This document shows positions 42,627 to 50,119 of a stretch of DNA of 64,000 nt, one piece after another. The notes beneath the pieces were generated by a model. It had not been told where the DNA came from. It saw nothing but the letters and a program-made list of their open reading frames with translations, and ran no database searches. Source of the stretch: G963668655 sp963668655 (GTDB lineage Bacteria > Myxococcota_A > SURF-8). How positions within the stretch are numbered: the first letter of the stretch is position 1; each line of letters begins with the position of its first letter. The stretch lies in contig CAXXPQ010000002.1 of the NCBI GenBank assembly GCA_963668655.2, forward strand, positions 558,001 through 622,000, in the 5' to 3' direction. A program made the translations under genes and the position numbers.

Positions 42627-43980
42627 CCGCCCGGGCAGCTTCGTCCTTCGCTTTCTCCACGGGTTTTTTCAGGCCCAGCCGTTCGCGTGCTTCCTCAACC
42701 GTCAGCACCTCCAGCGCCACCAGCTGCGAGATTTCCTGCACGGACCAGTTGCGGTCCACCACGATTTCCTCGTCCTTGCGGCCCTGCTCCTCGATATCGG
42801 GGGACAGGCCCATCTTCTGCTGCAGAGTGTTCTTTGAGATCAGGTTGCGGTCGTACAGGTCGATCAGCAGCTTCTTCTGGTCCACCTCAGCATTCAGATC
42901 GAGATCGGAGAATTGGTAATGCAGCTCCGCGTCCTCGTATCCCTTCAGCGTCAGCCATTCCTCGAACACCCAGTCCAGGATCCGGCGCGCCGCCTCCTTG
43001 ATCTCTTTGAGCTGTACGATCATTTTCTGCATCGACACACTGGCCGTAGCGAAGTTGGGGCCGTCGCCGGAAATGATGCCGCGCCCCAAGCCCAAGGCCG
43101 TCATGATGTCCTCCTTCGTCTCGCGCACCTTGGCCTCGGTGTTGAGCGAGATGCCCTCGGCACCGTAGGTCTCCGCCTTCACATAGAACGGGACAACCAA
43201 TCCGCTCTTCAGATCCATTCGGTCCACCTCGTCGCGCACCTTCTCAATCATCTTCTGATCAGGCGTGATGATTCGCCCGCCGTAGGCTCCGCCGACCTGA
43301 ATAAAACGCATCGGCGTGGCCCAGCGCCGGGCGATGGCCCGCTCGGCTCTGCGGTAATCCCGAAGCAGTTCGATCGCCTCGAAAGCGGGCAGCACCATGC
43401 TGTTGCCGTGGATCTCGAACTCCGGACAGTTCCACTTGAGATGCAGCAACTGATCCAGCGACAGCGGGATCGGCTCGCCCATCACGCCGTCGGCGTTGAC
43501 CGGATGCTGCACCGCCTCGATCAGCGTCTCGTTCTCATAGGTGAATTTCACCGAGACGGGATTGACGCAGATCACGCCGTCCAGATCATCCTTGCCCTTC
43601 GATGGAACGACGTAACCAATAGCGTCGCCTTTGACCAGCAGCTGCGAAACCATGTCGCGCACGAAGTCGTTCAAATCGAGCCGCCAGAACAGATCGCGAG
43701 CCTCTTTTTCGATGGTTTCGTCCTTGCAGCGAACGCCGATCTCATCACCGAGCGCGAAGGCCCGCCAGGCGTTGACCGCGTTGGCCACGATGGGCTCCTG
43801 CTGGTAATACTCCCAAGCCTTGGTCGCGCGCTCGTCCCAGGCATCGGGGATGGCTGCTCCGGCTACCTGGGATTGAAAGATGTTGGTGGAGAGCGCCGCC
43901 GCCGTCGCCAGCACGGGCGGATCGGTCTTGCCGGTGGTTGTGGGAGTGTGAGTAGTCTTCCGTTTGCGTTTTCTGCTCAT
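42595..43980 (-). CDS. Portal protein
   Basis: 461 residues. It follows the large terminase gene by 12 bases, the standard order. The pattern AWEYYQQEPIVANAVNAWRA, then FVRDMVSQLLVKGDAIGYVV, AERAIARRWATPMRFIQVGG and the C-terminal ISKNTLQQKMGLSPDIEEQG belongs to SPP1/phi-type portal proteins (crown, wing, stem and clip). It forms the dodecameric DNA channel and packaging motor base. Confidence 0.85.
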   Translation of the reverse strand: MSRKRKRKTTHTPTTTGKTDPPVLATAAALSTNIFQSQVAGAAIPDAWDERATKAWEYYQQEPIVANAVNAWRAFALGDEIGVRCKDETIEKEARDLFWRLDLNDFVRDMVSQLLVKGDAIGYVVPSKGKDDLDGVICVNPVSVKFTYENETLIEAVQHPVNADGVMGEPIPLSLDQLLHLKWNCPEFEIHGNSMVLPAFEAIELLRDYRRAERAIARRWATPMRFIQVGGAYGGRIITPDQKMIEKVRDEVDRMDLKSGLVVPFYVKAETYGAEGISLNTEAKVRETKEDIMTALGLGRGIISGDGPNFATASVSMQKMIVQLKEIKEAARRILDWVFEEWLTLKGYEDAELHYQFSDLDLNAEVDQKKLLIDLYDRNLISKNTLQQKMGLSPDIEEQGRKDEEIVVDRNWSVQEISQLVALEVLTVEEARERLGLKKPVEKAKDEAARADVERIYAKRS

Positions 43981-43992
43981 GGTTGCTCCTTC

Positions 43993-45555
43993 TCAGTAAA
44001 ATTTCCGGGTCAGGGATACCGGGAACGCGTCCACCCGAATCTCGACCGGATCGTAATCGTCGTTTTTCTCCTGCGCGCGCCGCATCAGAGCGCAGCGGAT
44101 GGCGTCCACGCAGTGGTCGTTTCCCTTGGAATACACAATGCTGTTGTCCTTGAGGATGTAGGTCTGGGTGCAGAGCTGGTCCTCGATCTCGTGGTCGGAT
44201 TTCGGCAGTTTCAGCTTGCGGGCGTTCAGGGACTCGTTGATCAGCGCCGTCATGTGCTCTTTGACCCGCTTCTTGATCGGCTTGCCCGCCTTGTCCTCGC
44301 CGATCGCGATGGAGCCGCCGAAGTCGTAGCCCACCAGCCGACCGTCCAGATGCAGGTCGCGGTACTTGTCGAGAAGCAGCAGCTCCTGCACGACGCTCAT
44401 GCCGTTGCCGCCCCGATCCACGCCCAGACCCAGGGGGACGTAGAGCCGGTCGATCAGGGCGATGATTTCCGTGATGACCGGATAGGGAATGTGTTCGGCG
44501 TGGATCCGCAGGATGAGCGACAGCCGTTCCTCCTCGTCCTCTTCGAAGAGCAGGATCTCCGTGGGATCGGATGTGTAACCCAGATCGCCGCCGAGCCAGT
44601 ACGTCCCGTTGCCGCCCGGCAGATTGAGAATGTGCTCGATCCTCTCCCGAATGGCGGCCTCTTCTTCGCAGCCTTCCAGCGCCTCGGCGCTGATCGTGAC
44701 CTTGCGATAGTCCGTCAGATCGGCAAGCGCCCGGATGACCTGGGCGGTGTTGAAAGCGCCATAGCTCGGACTCCCGTGCTCACCGGCGACTTCATGCTGC
44801 CAGCCCGGCGAATCGCTGCCGTCGTAGAAATCCAGCAACTCCTTCTCGCGCTCCTCGCTCCAGTCCGGCGCGATCCAACTCGGCCAGTGGAACACCCGCC
44901 AGCTTTTACTCTGCGTGATTCTGTAATAGGGCGTATCCCGCAGTCCGTTGGGCGTCGAGTACACCCGGAAGACACCACCCGCGTTCAGACATTGCCGCAG
45001 GGCATTCCAGGCGGCCTCCGGCAGCCACGCGGCTTCGTCCACCAGCAGATAATCCACATGCAGGGATCGGAAGGAGGTGCCGCGATCGCCCGCCGGTCGG
45101 AAGTACAGCATCACGCCGTTGGTGAAGGCGATCTCGAAGTACGGCTGGCGTTTGATCTTCGGGCGGCCCTTGGCGTTGCGCGCAAGGGATTCCCGCAGCA
45201 CATCCACGTGCTCCAACTGGAATTCCACCTCCTCGATGATCGTGTCCAGATGGCCCTGATAGGGCGCGCCGACCAGAGCCGACTTGCCCGGATGCGTGAA
45301 CGCGAACCACAGCACCAGCGTGGCGAGATCCACGGTCTTGCCCACGGCGCGTCCGTCCAGGTGCGCCACGCGAAGATGGTCGCACTCCAGATCCTCTTTC
45401 TGGTAATCGCGGTAGCGACGGGGCGTTCCATCACGGTTGACCAGAAAGGCCTCGCCCCACTTGGCCGGGCTGAGGATGACGTCAAAGAGCGCCTGCTCCT
45501 CTGGACTGAGTGTGCCGCCGGTCGCGGGATTTGGATGTTGTGTTTTCTTCGCCAT
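43993..45555 (-). CDS. Terminase large subunit
   Basis: 520 residues from ATG 45555 (MAKKTQHPNPAT), preceded by AAGAAGGAAGAC. The ATPase domain has an unusual Walker A form GRAVGKT at 68-74 (expected GxxGxGK[ST]), Walker B YLLVDEA at 169-175 and a coupling motif TPNG. The nuclease domain has YWLGGDLGYTSDPTE, GVDRGGNG and the C-terminal NDHCVDAIRCAL, as in the Terminase_6 family. It packages DNA into the head. Confidence 0.88.
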   Translation of the reverse strand: MAKKTQHPNPATGGTLSPEEQALFDVILSPAKWGEAFLVNRDGTPRRYRDYQKEDLECDHLRVAHLDGRAVGKTVDLATLVLWFAFTHPGKSALVGAPYQGHLDTIIEEVEFQLEHVDVLRESLARNAKGRPKIKRQPYFEIAFTNGVMLYFRPAGDRGTSFRSLHVDYLLVDEAAWLPEAAWNALRQCLNAGGVFRVYSTPNGLRDTPYYRITQSKSWRVFHWPSWIAPDWSEEREKELLDFYDGSDSPGWQHEVAGEHGSPSYGAFNTAQVIRALADLTDYRKVTISAEALEGCEEEAAIRERIEHILNLPGGNGTYWLGGDLGYTSDPTEILLFEEDEEERLSLILRIHAEHIPYPVITEIIALIDRLYVPLGLGVDRGGNGMSVVQELLLLDKYRDLHLDGRLVGYDFGGSIAIGEDKAGKPIKKRVKEHMTALINESLNARKLKLPKSDHEIEDQLCTQTYILKDNSIVYSKGNDHCVDAIRCALMRRAQEKNDDYDPVEIRVDAFPVSLTRKFY

Positions 45556-45622
45556 GTCTTCCTTCTTCGCAAAGAGAAACCGGCGGCCCGGTCCGAGCCG
45601 CCGTGGGTTGTGGATGTCGTTC

Positions 45623-45892
45623 CTAGTTTTCGCTGCCCAGCACCTCCCGGCGGAAGCTCGCCACCAGGCGTTCGGCATAGGCGGGCTGCTGCTCCAGGAT
45701 GGTCTTGTAGATCTTGAGCTTGAAGGCGTGGAACTTGCCGTCTCCCAGGCCGATGGCGTCGCTGGCGATGGCCACCACGTCGAGGATGTCGCCTTCGGTC
45801 ATGTCGAACAAGCTGGCGCGTTCGGCCAGACGCTTGCCGATGCGTGCCGCCGCCTGGGCTTCCTCTTTCGTCAGTTTCTTTTCCCGTTTCAT
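45623..45892 (-). CDS. Small protein upstream of terminase, possible small-subunit partner
   Basis: 89 residues from ATG 45892, basic at the N-terminus (MKREKKLTKEEAQAAARI), then helical (DVVAIASDAIGLGDGKFHAF, LEQQPAYAERLVASF). It lacks an evident helix-turn-helix. Its place directly before the large terminase would suit a small terminase subunit, but the family is not recognised; the 52150-52758 product is the other candidate. Confidence 0.55.
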   Translation of the reverse strand: MKREKKLTKEEAQAAARIGKRLAERASLFDMTEGDILDVVAIASDAIGLGDGKFHAFKLKIYKTILEQQPAYAERLVASFRREVLGSEN

Positions 45893-45949
45893 CGTGTGCT
45901 CCTGTCGGTATGGGGCGGACTCGAAGGCCCGCTCCCGTGTTCATTCGGT

Positions 45950-46156
45950 TCAGTAGACGTCGCAGTACTTGTCGGCGGTGGCCAGCAGGTGGGCGTAATC
46001 GCCCGAGGTGGCTTCCTTCACGAAGGCTTCTGCCTCCTCCTTCATCCCAGCGTCGATCAATGCCCGGCGGCAGCGTCCGATGATCGAGAAGGCGTTGCCG
46101 TCCTTGCCGACCAGTTTGACCCTCGGTTTCTTCTTTCTCTCGGTATCCTGACTCAT
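45950..46156 (-). CDS. Small phage protein, first gene of the late operon
   Basis: 68 residues, basic and helical (VKLVGKDGNAFSIIGRCRRA, LIDAGMKEEAEAFVKEATSG, DYAHLLATADKYCDVY). The ATG at 46156 follows AAGGAGACAGAGC and lies 54 bases downstream of a motif shared with three other promoters. This pattern (GNAFxIIGxxRxAL) is seen in many phages and integrative elements, but the function is unknown. Confidence 0.65.
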   Translation of the reverse strand: MSQDTERKKKPRVKLVGKDGNAFSIIGRCRRALIDAGMKEEAEAFVKEATSGDYAHLLATADKYCDVY

Positions 46157-46210
46157 GCTCTGTCTCCTTGTTTCGTGCTGCGCGCCGTTGCGCAGTTGTC
46201 TTCATGTACA

Positions 46211-46227
46211 TGCAGGTTGCGGTCCAA
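46211..46227 (-). promoter_or_regulatory. Promoter-like motif before the late operon (copy 1)
   Basis: Minus strand TTGGACCGCAACCTGCA. GG and GC are separated by ten bases, as in the -24/-12 elements of sigma-54 promoters (YTGGCACGNNNNTTGCW). It ends 54 bases before the ATG at 46156. CATGTACATG directly follows. A sigma-70 promoter with a phage activator is the alternative reading. Confidence 0.6.
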
Positions 46228-46679
46228 CTCCGACGAATTGCCGAATGATTCCAAGAGGATGCAAGCTCGCGAAATCTCGCGGCCTTTGGCGTCGCATCGT
46301 TTTCCCACTCGTTGACCCGCTCCGAAATCCCGTGCGGGCGAGCCATGTTTCCAGACACCGCTGACATTTCCAGCAGAGTGAATCCCGCGTGGTTTCGCGC
46401 GCTTGTACGAGGTGACAGCTTTGCCTGGCTGTGGCGCGTTTGGGGCCGGATCCGGTGGATGCGCGAGTGTCAAAGATGGGCTTCGGGGCCGGGGCGGAAA
46501 GCCCGCAGGTTTGGCGAGCTTGCGGCGTCGATGACAAACATAGGCTGCGTCGTAGCCCTTGTCGGTCACATTTCACCGCAGGACCATTGCTGGCGCGGTA
46601 TTCCGCGTTTCCACCGTCGAAATAGCCGCGAGGTTTCGCGGAGTTGGGATGCCGATTTTCACCGTCCGATTCCACCGAA

Positions 46680-46696
46680 TTGGAACACGACCTGCA
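46680..46696 (+). promoter_or_regulatory. Promoter-like motif before 46748 (copy 2)
   Basis: Plus strand TTGGAACACGACCTGCA with GG-N10-GC spacing, followed by TGTACATGAAG as in copy 1 on the other strand. It ends 51 bases before the ATG at 46748, so a 35-40 base leader with AAAGGA is expected. Confidence 0.6.
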
Positions 46697-46747
46697 TGTA
46701 CATGAAGCCAGAACGGCAACGCAGCCGCCAACGAAAGGACGAAGACC

Positions 46748-46963
46748 ATGAGCAAGCAGACCGCCAAGCAAGCCTACGAAGCCCGGATGAAACAGATCAA
46801 CGAACGACTGGCCACGATCCGCCAGGAACTCGACCGCCACCAGCGCGAATTCAAGCAAGACGGCAAGGAACGTGACTGGGGTTACGCGGGAGACCTGGGT
46901 TACGTCGGTGAACAGATCCGGATCATCGAGGCCTTCCTGAAAAACGAAGACATCGACGACTGA
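46748..46963 (+). CDS. Small helical phage protein
   Basis: 71 residues, mostly one charged helix (AKQAYEARMKQINERLATIR, QELDRHQREFKQDGKERDWG) with an acidic end (NEDIDD). The ATG has AAAGGA upstream and lies 51 bases after promoter motif copy 2. No family is recognised. It is the first gene of a two-gene plus-strand unit. Confidence 0.7.
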   Translation: MSKQTAKQAYEARMKQINERLATIRQELDRHQREFKQDGKERDWGYAGDLGYVGEQIRIIEAFLKNEDIDD

Positions 46964-46975
46964 AGGAGGAACACC

Positions 46976-47302
46976 ATGGCACGCCTGATCAAAACCCGCA
47001 ACGCTTCGGACACCGCCGCAGGTAAGACGATCCAGCATGCTCTCTACAGCACCGGCTGGTCTTTTCAGATCCACCGATGGGAGGAAGCCACGAACAGCAA
47101 CCGGGTGGTCGAGGAGATTTCCTACGAAGGCCACGCCGACCGCAAAGCCGCCCGCGCGATGGCGATGGGCGCGCTTGACAGCCTCCACCAGCAAGCCCTG
47201 AACGAGATTCACGGCGACAGCTACACCGACAAACGCGGAATCACCTGGCACTGGGCCGCCGACATGGGTCGCTACGTCACCATCCCCGACCGCGACGAAT
47301 AA
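46976..47302 (+). CDS. Small phage protein of unknown function
   Basis: 108 residues from ATG 46976, preceded by GAAGGAGGAAC. The sequence is a small mixed fold (YSTGWSFQIHRWEEATNSNR, VVEEISYEGHADRKAARAMA, then GITWHWAADMGRYVTI). It is co-transcribed with the 71-residue gene and ends at a convergent hairpin. No family is recognised. Confidence 0.7.
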   Translation: MARLIKTRNASDTAAGKTIQHALYSTGWSFQIHRWEEATNSNRVVEEISYEGHADRKAARAMAMGALDSLHQQALNEIHGDSYTDKRGITWHWAADMGRYVTIPDRDE

Positions 47303-47328
47303 CCCGTCACACCATCCCACCCCAGCGA

Positions 47329-47347
47329 ACGGGCCCGACTGGCCCGT
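47329..47347. terminator. Hairpin between convergent genes
   Basis: ACGGGCC-CGACT-GGCCCGT, a perfect 7-bp G+C-rich stem with 5-base loop, lies in the 62-base gap between convergent genes ending at 47302 and 47365. It may terminate both, though no T-run follows. Confidence 0.45.
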
Positions 47348-47364
47348 CTCGTCGTTTACGGCTC

Positions 47365-47634
47365 TCAGCCGCCGCCACTCACGATCTCCAGCGCCAGCCC
47401 ATGCGCGACCATCGCGTCCACCAGCGCCTCGCAGGCCGTCGCCACGTCCCCCTCGGGCATCTCGATCTCCGAGCCCGTCTGCTGCTCCATCTGCGTTTTC
47501 AGCCAGTCCAGGTACTCGGCCAGCGTGCGCCCGTCCCATCCGAAGGCCAGCGACTGCATCTGGGTCAGGATCTCTTTCGGTGTCCCGACGAACATCCGTC
47601 CGTCCACCGGCATCTTCAATCGTCGCGTCTTCAT
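47365..47634 (-). CDS. Small phage protein, last of the amidoligase operon
   Basis: 89 residues, acidic: RLKMPVDGRMFVGTPKEIL, SLAFGWDGRTLAEYLDWLKT, then a helical EGDVATACEALVDAMVAHGL. It lies 3 bases after the cyclotransferase-like gene on the same strand. The G-T-P-x-E-I-L-x-Q-M pattern occurs in other small phage proteins, but the function is unknown. Context suggests it works with the amidoligase/cyclotransferase pair, possibly as peptide substrate or accessory. Confidence 0.65.
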   Translation of the reverse strand: MKTRRLKMPVDGRMFVGTPKEILTQMQSLAFGWDGRTLAEYLDWLKTQMEQQTGSEIEMPEGDVATACEALVDAMVAHGLALEIVSGGG

Positions 47635-47637
47635 GTC

Positions 47638-48021
47638 TCACTCTCCTTTCACCGCGCGCCAGTCGCCGCTCGGGATCACCGGGCAGTCCTGCGGGCGTCG
47701 CGGGAAGATGTAGGCGGCCACTTCCTCGCCGCTCTCCAGTCGGATCCGGCGGCGGATATAAAAGCGTGGATGGCCCTCCAGTCGGTCGAGCGCCGCCAGC
47801 GTGGGGCGGTCCACCTCGTAGACCTCGCCCATGACCGCCGTCGCGCCGCCCATGGCCATGCCGGGAAAGGCTCCCAGGTTCAGCAGATCGTAGCGCGGCT
47901 CGGTCCTGGCGGTTCCGATCCGCCTCGCACCCACCAGCAGCCGATGGTTGGGCTGGCCCGTCATCAGCGTCCCGTAGGTGAAGACCCGCGTGGTTTCGTT
48001 CATGGTCGTGTTCGTGTTCAT
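47638..48021 (-). CDS. Gamma-glutamylcyclotransferase-like protein (GGCT/AIG2 fold)
   Basis: 127 residues from ATG 48021, preceded by AAAGGAG. The GGCT fold is clear: VFTYGTLMTGQ at 13-22 (substrate-binding YGTL), YDLLNLGAFPGMAMGG, VMGEVYEVD, and the catalytic Glu82 in LDRLEGHPRFY. Such proteins cyclise gamma-glutamyl amines or peptides to release 5-oxoproline. It is paired with an amidoligase gene 15 bases upstream, a pairing described for predicted peptide-tagging or peptide-synthesis systems (Iyer and colleagues on amidoligases). Confidence 0.88.
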   Translation of the reverse strand: MNTNTTMNETTRVFTYGTLMTGQPNHRLLVGARRIGTARTEPRYDLLNLGAFPGMAMGGATAVMGEVYEVDRPTLAALDRLEGHPRFYIRRRIRLESGEEVAAYIFPRRPQDCPVIPSGDWRAVKGE

Positions 48022-48036
48022 CCTTCGCTCCTTTCC

Positions 48037-48909
48037 TTACGCCGCCCGGCGCGTGTTCTTCCAGGCGCTCTGGCCTTCGAAGTTCTTCAGCAGGTGCAGG
48101 CGAGCCGTCTTGTATTCGTCTCCGATCATCCCGAGGCTGAGCAGGAAGACCCGGAAGTCGTATTTGGCGGTGGCGGCGTTGTAGGCCCGCTTCTCGCTCT
48201 TGGCCGACCGGCTCTCGATGGCCTTGCTGGCCAGCGCCAGGCAGAATTGGATGTAGGCCTTGACCTTCCCGGCGTGCAGTGTCGCGTTGAAGAGTCTGAA
48301 TTCGATGGTCCCGCGATACCAGATGTTGTGCAGGTTCAGTCCGTGGTAGCGGCTGCGATCGTAGTGCTGCGGGTTGCGGTTCAGGCTTCCGTACCAGGCG
48401 GCGTTGAGGTCGTCCATCCGCTTCGGGCGGCGCGTCTCGATCTTGCGCAGGAAGCTGGCGTCCACCGGCTTGGCCCATGATGCCTTGCGGCTCGGGTTGA
48501 CCTTCAGTGCGGCGTAGATCAGTTCCTCCTGCTTGTTGACCGTCTTGACCATGTTGGTGACCGCCTTCGGCGTGAAGGCGTCGGCTCCGATGTGGATGTG
48601 GATCCCGCAGCTGCTGTCGACTTTCGCTCCGGCTCGGCGCACAGCCCGGATGATCTCCTGCAGTTCCTCGATGTCGGCGGCCTTCAGGACCGGGCTGACG
48701 ATCTCGGCCTGCCGGTCCCGGCTGGCGTTCAGGCTGCTGTCGGTGACCACCTTCCAGCTGCGGCCCTTGGCGTCCGTCACCGTCCAGGCGTCGTAGGTTG
48801 TTCCGATGTGGCGCACGCTGCCGCCCACCACGCTCTGGATGGCGTTGGCGACTCTCTCGCGCGTCTGCTTGATGGTTTCGATCTCGATTCCGAAGGTCAG
48901 GTCCTGCAT
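48037..48909 (-). CDS. Amidoligase family protein (glutamine-synthetase/GCS fold)
   Basis: 290 residues from ATG 48909 (MQDLTFGIEIETIK), preceded by AAGGAGACAAGG. The phage amidoligase signature is visible: N-terminal FGIEIE (metal-binding glutamates), SWKVVTDSSLNASRDRQAEI then VSPVL, the CGIHIHIGADAF histidine site, and a late TIEFRLFNATLHAGKV carrying the conserved ExR. It should form an amide bond between a carboxylate and an amine using ATP. A motif shared with the late promoter lies 52 bases upstream. Confidence 0.9.
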   Translation of the reverse strand: MQDLTFGIEIETIKQTRERVANAIQSVVGGSVRHIGTTYDAWTVTDAKGRSWKVVTDSSLNASRDRQAEIVSPVLKAADIEELQEIIRAVRRAGAKVDSSCGIHIHIGADAFTPKAVTNMVKTVNKQEELIYAALKVNPSRKASWAKPVDASFLRKIETRRPKRMDDLNAAWYGSLNRNPQHYDRSRYHGLNLHNIWYRGTIEFRLFNATLHAGKVKAYIQFCLALASKAIESRSAKSEKRAYNAATAKYDFRVFLLSLGMIGDEYKTARLHLLKNFEGQSAWKNTRRAA

Positions 48910-48961
48910 CCTTGTCTCCTTGTCCTGCGTGGGTTTCGTTTGCCTCACGCCTGTACAAGGT

Positions 48962-48978
48962 TGCAGGTAGCGTTCCAA
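48962..48978 (-). promoter_or_regulatory. Promoter-like motif before the amidoligase operon (copy 3)
   Basis: Minus strand TTGGAACGCTACCTGCA, followed by ACC. GG-N10-GC spacing is the same as in the other three copies. It ends 52 bases before the amidoligase ATG at 48909. It matches sigma-54 consensus at GG, ACG, TGC and A. Confidence 0.65.
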
Positions 48979-49433
48979 TTCGATCGAATTGCGCCTGTAA
49001 TTCCAATGAGTTGCAAGCTCGCGAAACATGCGGGCTATTTCGCCTTCGCGGGCATGGACGCGCTTTGTCGCCTCCTATGAAGGCGCGCCCCACCGACAGC
49101 TTTGATTGGCTGGCGTGACAAAGGTAGCAGAGTGAATCCTTAGAGGTTTCGGGAGCTTGCAGGTCGAGACAGGGTTCATTGTCGTTGCGCCGATTTCCCG
49201 CCAAATCGCGTCCTTGTCCGCTGACCTTTTGGGGCTTGTTCGCCCATGCGAATTGTCGCCAGCTTTCGCGCGCTTGGGGCCGCGCTGACCTTTCAGGGCT
49301 TTGCATGAGCCCTTCTTCGTCACATTCCGCCGCAGAGCCAGGTATGGCGCGGTTGGGAGCGAATTGCCGATGCGAATAGCCCGCAGGTTTCGCACGTTTG
49401 CAGGCTCGGCTTTCGCCATCGGAAACGCTCGAG

Positions 49434-49450
49434 TTGGAACGCGACCTGCA
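49434..49450 (+). promoter_or_regulatory. Promoter-like motif before the recombinase operon (copy 4)
   Basis: Plus strand TTGGAACGCGACCTGCA, followed by ACATGACATGG. It is the closest copy to a sigma-54 consensus, and ends 57 bases before the ATG at 49508, where AAGGAG provides the ribosome site. Confidence 0.65.
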
Positions 49451-49507
49451 ACATGACATGGACAGCGCGAGAGAAAACGCAAAACCCAAACCAAGGAGCA
49501 GACGAAG

Positions 49508-49753
49508 ATGACGCTCTACGAAAACATCATCATGGACCTCTACCGAAAAGTCCTTAAGCAAGGAGCGGAAGCCAACGGCATCAGCACCCGCGAACTGGAC
49601 GAACTGGCCGCCTGCTTCGAGATCGACCTGAAGAAACTGGCGCGCGTCACCATCCGCAAATCGACAAGCTTCGAGCACGCGGTCGAGATGATGACCAGGG
49701 AAATCGAAACCCGGCTGCGCGAACTCGACGCCGCCATGAACGCGAAAGGATAA
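49508..49753 (+). CDS. Small helical phage protein
   Basis: 81 residues. It is strongly helical, with AEANGISTRELDELAACFEI, then DLKKLARVTIRKSTSFEHAV and EMMTREIETRLRELDAAMNA. The ISTRELDELAACFEID segment could be a helix-turn-helix-like unit. It starts the plus-strand recombinase operon. No family is recognised. Confidence 0.65.
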   Translation: MTLYENIIMDLYRKVLKQGAEANGISTRELDELAACFEIDLKKLARVTIRKSTSFEHAVEMMTREIETRLRELDAAMNAKG

Positions 49754-49756
49754 GCC

Positions 49757-50074
49757 ATGACCGAGCAGAGTCTGAGATTTGAAGCGACCGTTGACGGGAT
49801 CACCATCCAGGCGGATCTCACCGGCCTGAACGAGGATTTCACCCGATACAAGGGCTACGACATCGAGGATCTGAAGCAGGTCTTCGACAAAGTCTGTGAC
49901 CCGGATGACTGGCGCGCACCCATCGCCGTCTGGGTACCGGGCGAGGCGGTGCTGCCGGTGGTCGCCGCCATCGAATTCATGACCGCAACACATCCACGCG
50001 TACAACTCGATCCCGAGCGGATGCGCTACCTGATTGAGAGCGAAGGATATCGAAACGGACCTGCCGGGCCATAA
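49757..50074 (+). CDS. Small phage protein of unknown function
   Basis: 105 residues. Beta/alpha sequence: LRFEATVDGITIQADLTGLN, KGYDIEDLKQVFDKVCDPDD, WRAPIAVWVPGEAVLPVVAA, then RVQLDPERMRYLIESEGYRN. It starts 3 bases after its neighbour, so it is co-translated. No recognisable family. Confidence 0.65.
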   Translation: MTEQSLRFEATVDGITIQADLTGLNEDFTRYKGYDIEDLKQVFDKVCDPDDWRAPIAVWVPGEAVLPVVAAIEFMTATHPRVQLDPERMRYLIESEGYRNGPAGP

Positions 50075-50119
50075 CGGATCCCGGCCTGACCCACAACCCA
50101 AGCAAAGGAGAACGAGACC

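Larger units (their letters stand above)
46201..46700. repeat. Divergent regulatory region A (first copy)
   Basis: The 591 bases between 46156 and 46748 hold no supported gene. They are co-linear with region B (about 48952-49455) at offset 2751-2755. Shared elements include an edge motif at each end, the box TGCAAGCTCGCGAAA at 46260, reversed degenerate copies at 46384, 46501 and 46625, GCAGAGTGAATCC at 46373-46385 and GTCACATTTCACCGCAG at 46564. Spacing of the blocks is kept within four bases although the sequences have diverged. It probably controls the late operon to the left and two small genes to the right. Confidence 0.75.
48952..49455. repeat. Divergent regulatory region B (second copy)
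   Basis: The 598 bases between 48909 and 49508 hold no supported gene. They match region A in block order: edge motifs at 48962 and 49434, TGCAAGCTCGCGAAAC at 49012, reversed copies at 49138 and 49379, a degenerate one near 49256, GCAGAGTGAATCC at 49127-49139 and GTCACATTCCGCCGCAG at 49319. The reversed copies and CTATTTCG flanks match those in region A. The region lies between the amidoligase operon and the recombinase operon and probably controls both. Confidence 0.75.

Noticed and set aside
42913..45717. Plus-strand open frame antisense to portal and terminase, about 930 codons
   Set aside because: It opposes two clearly identified genes and has no recognisable domain.
46153..46569. Minus-strand open frame of about 138 codons in region A
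   Set aside because: It overlaps the promoter motif and repeat boxes and the first late gene, and similarity to region B is at the DNA level only.
46157..46747. CRISPR array or attC-like cassette repeats in regions A and B
   Set aside because: Repeats are degenerate, irregularly spaced and in both orientations; there are no spacers of uniform length and no cas genes.
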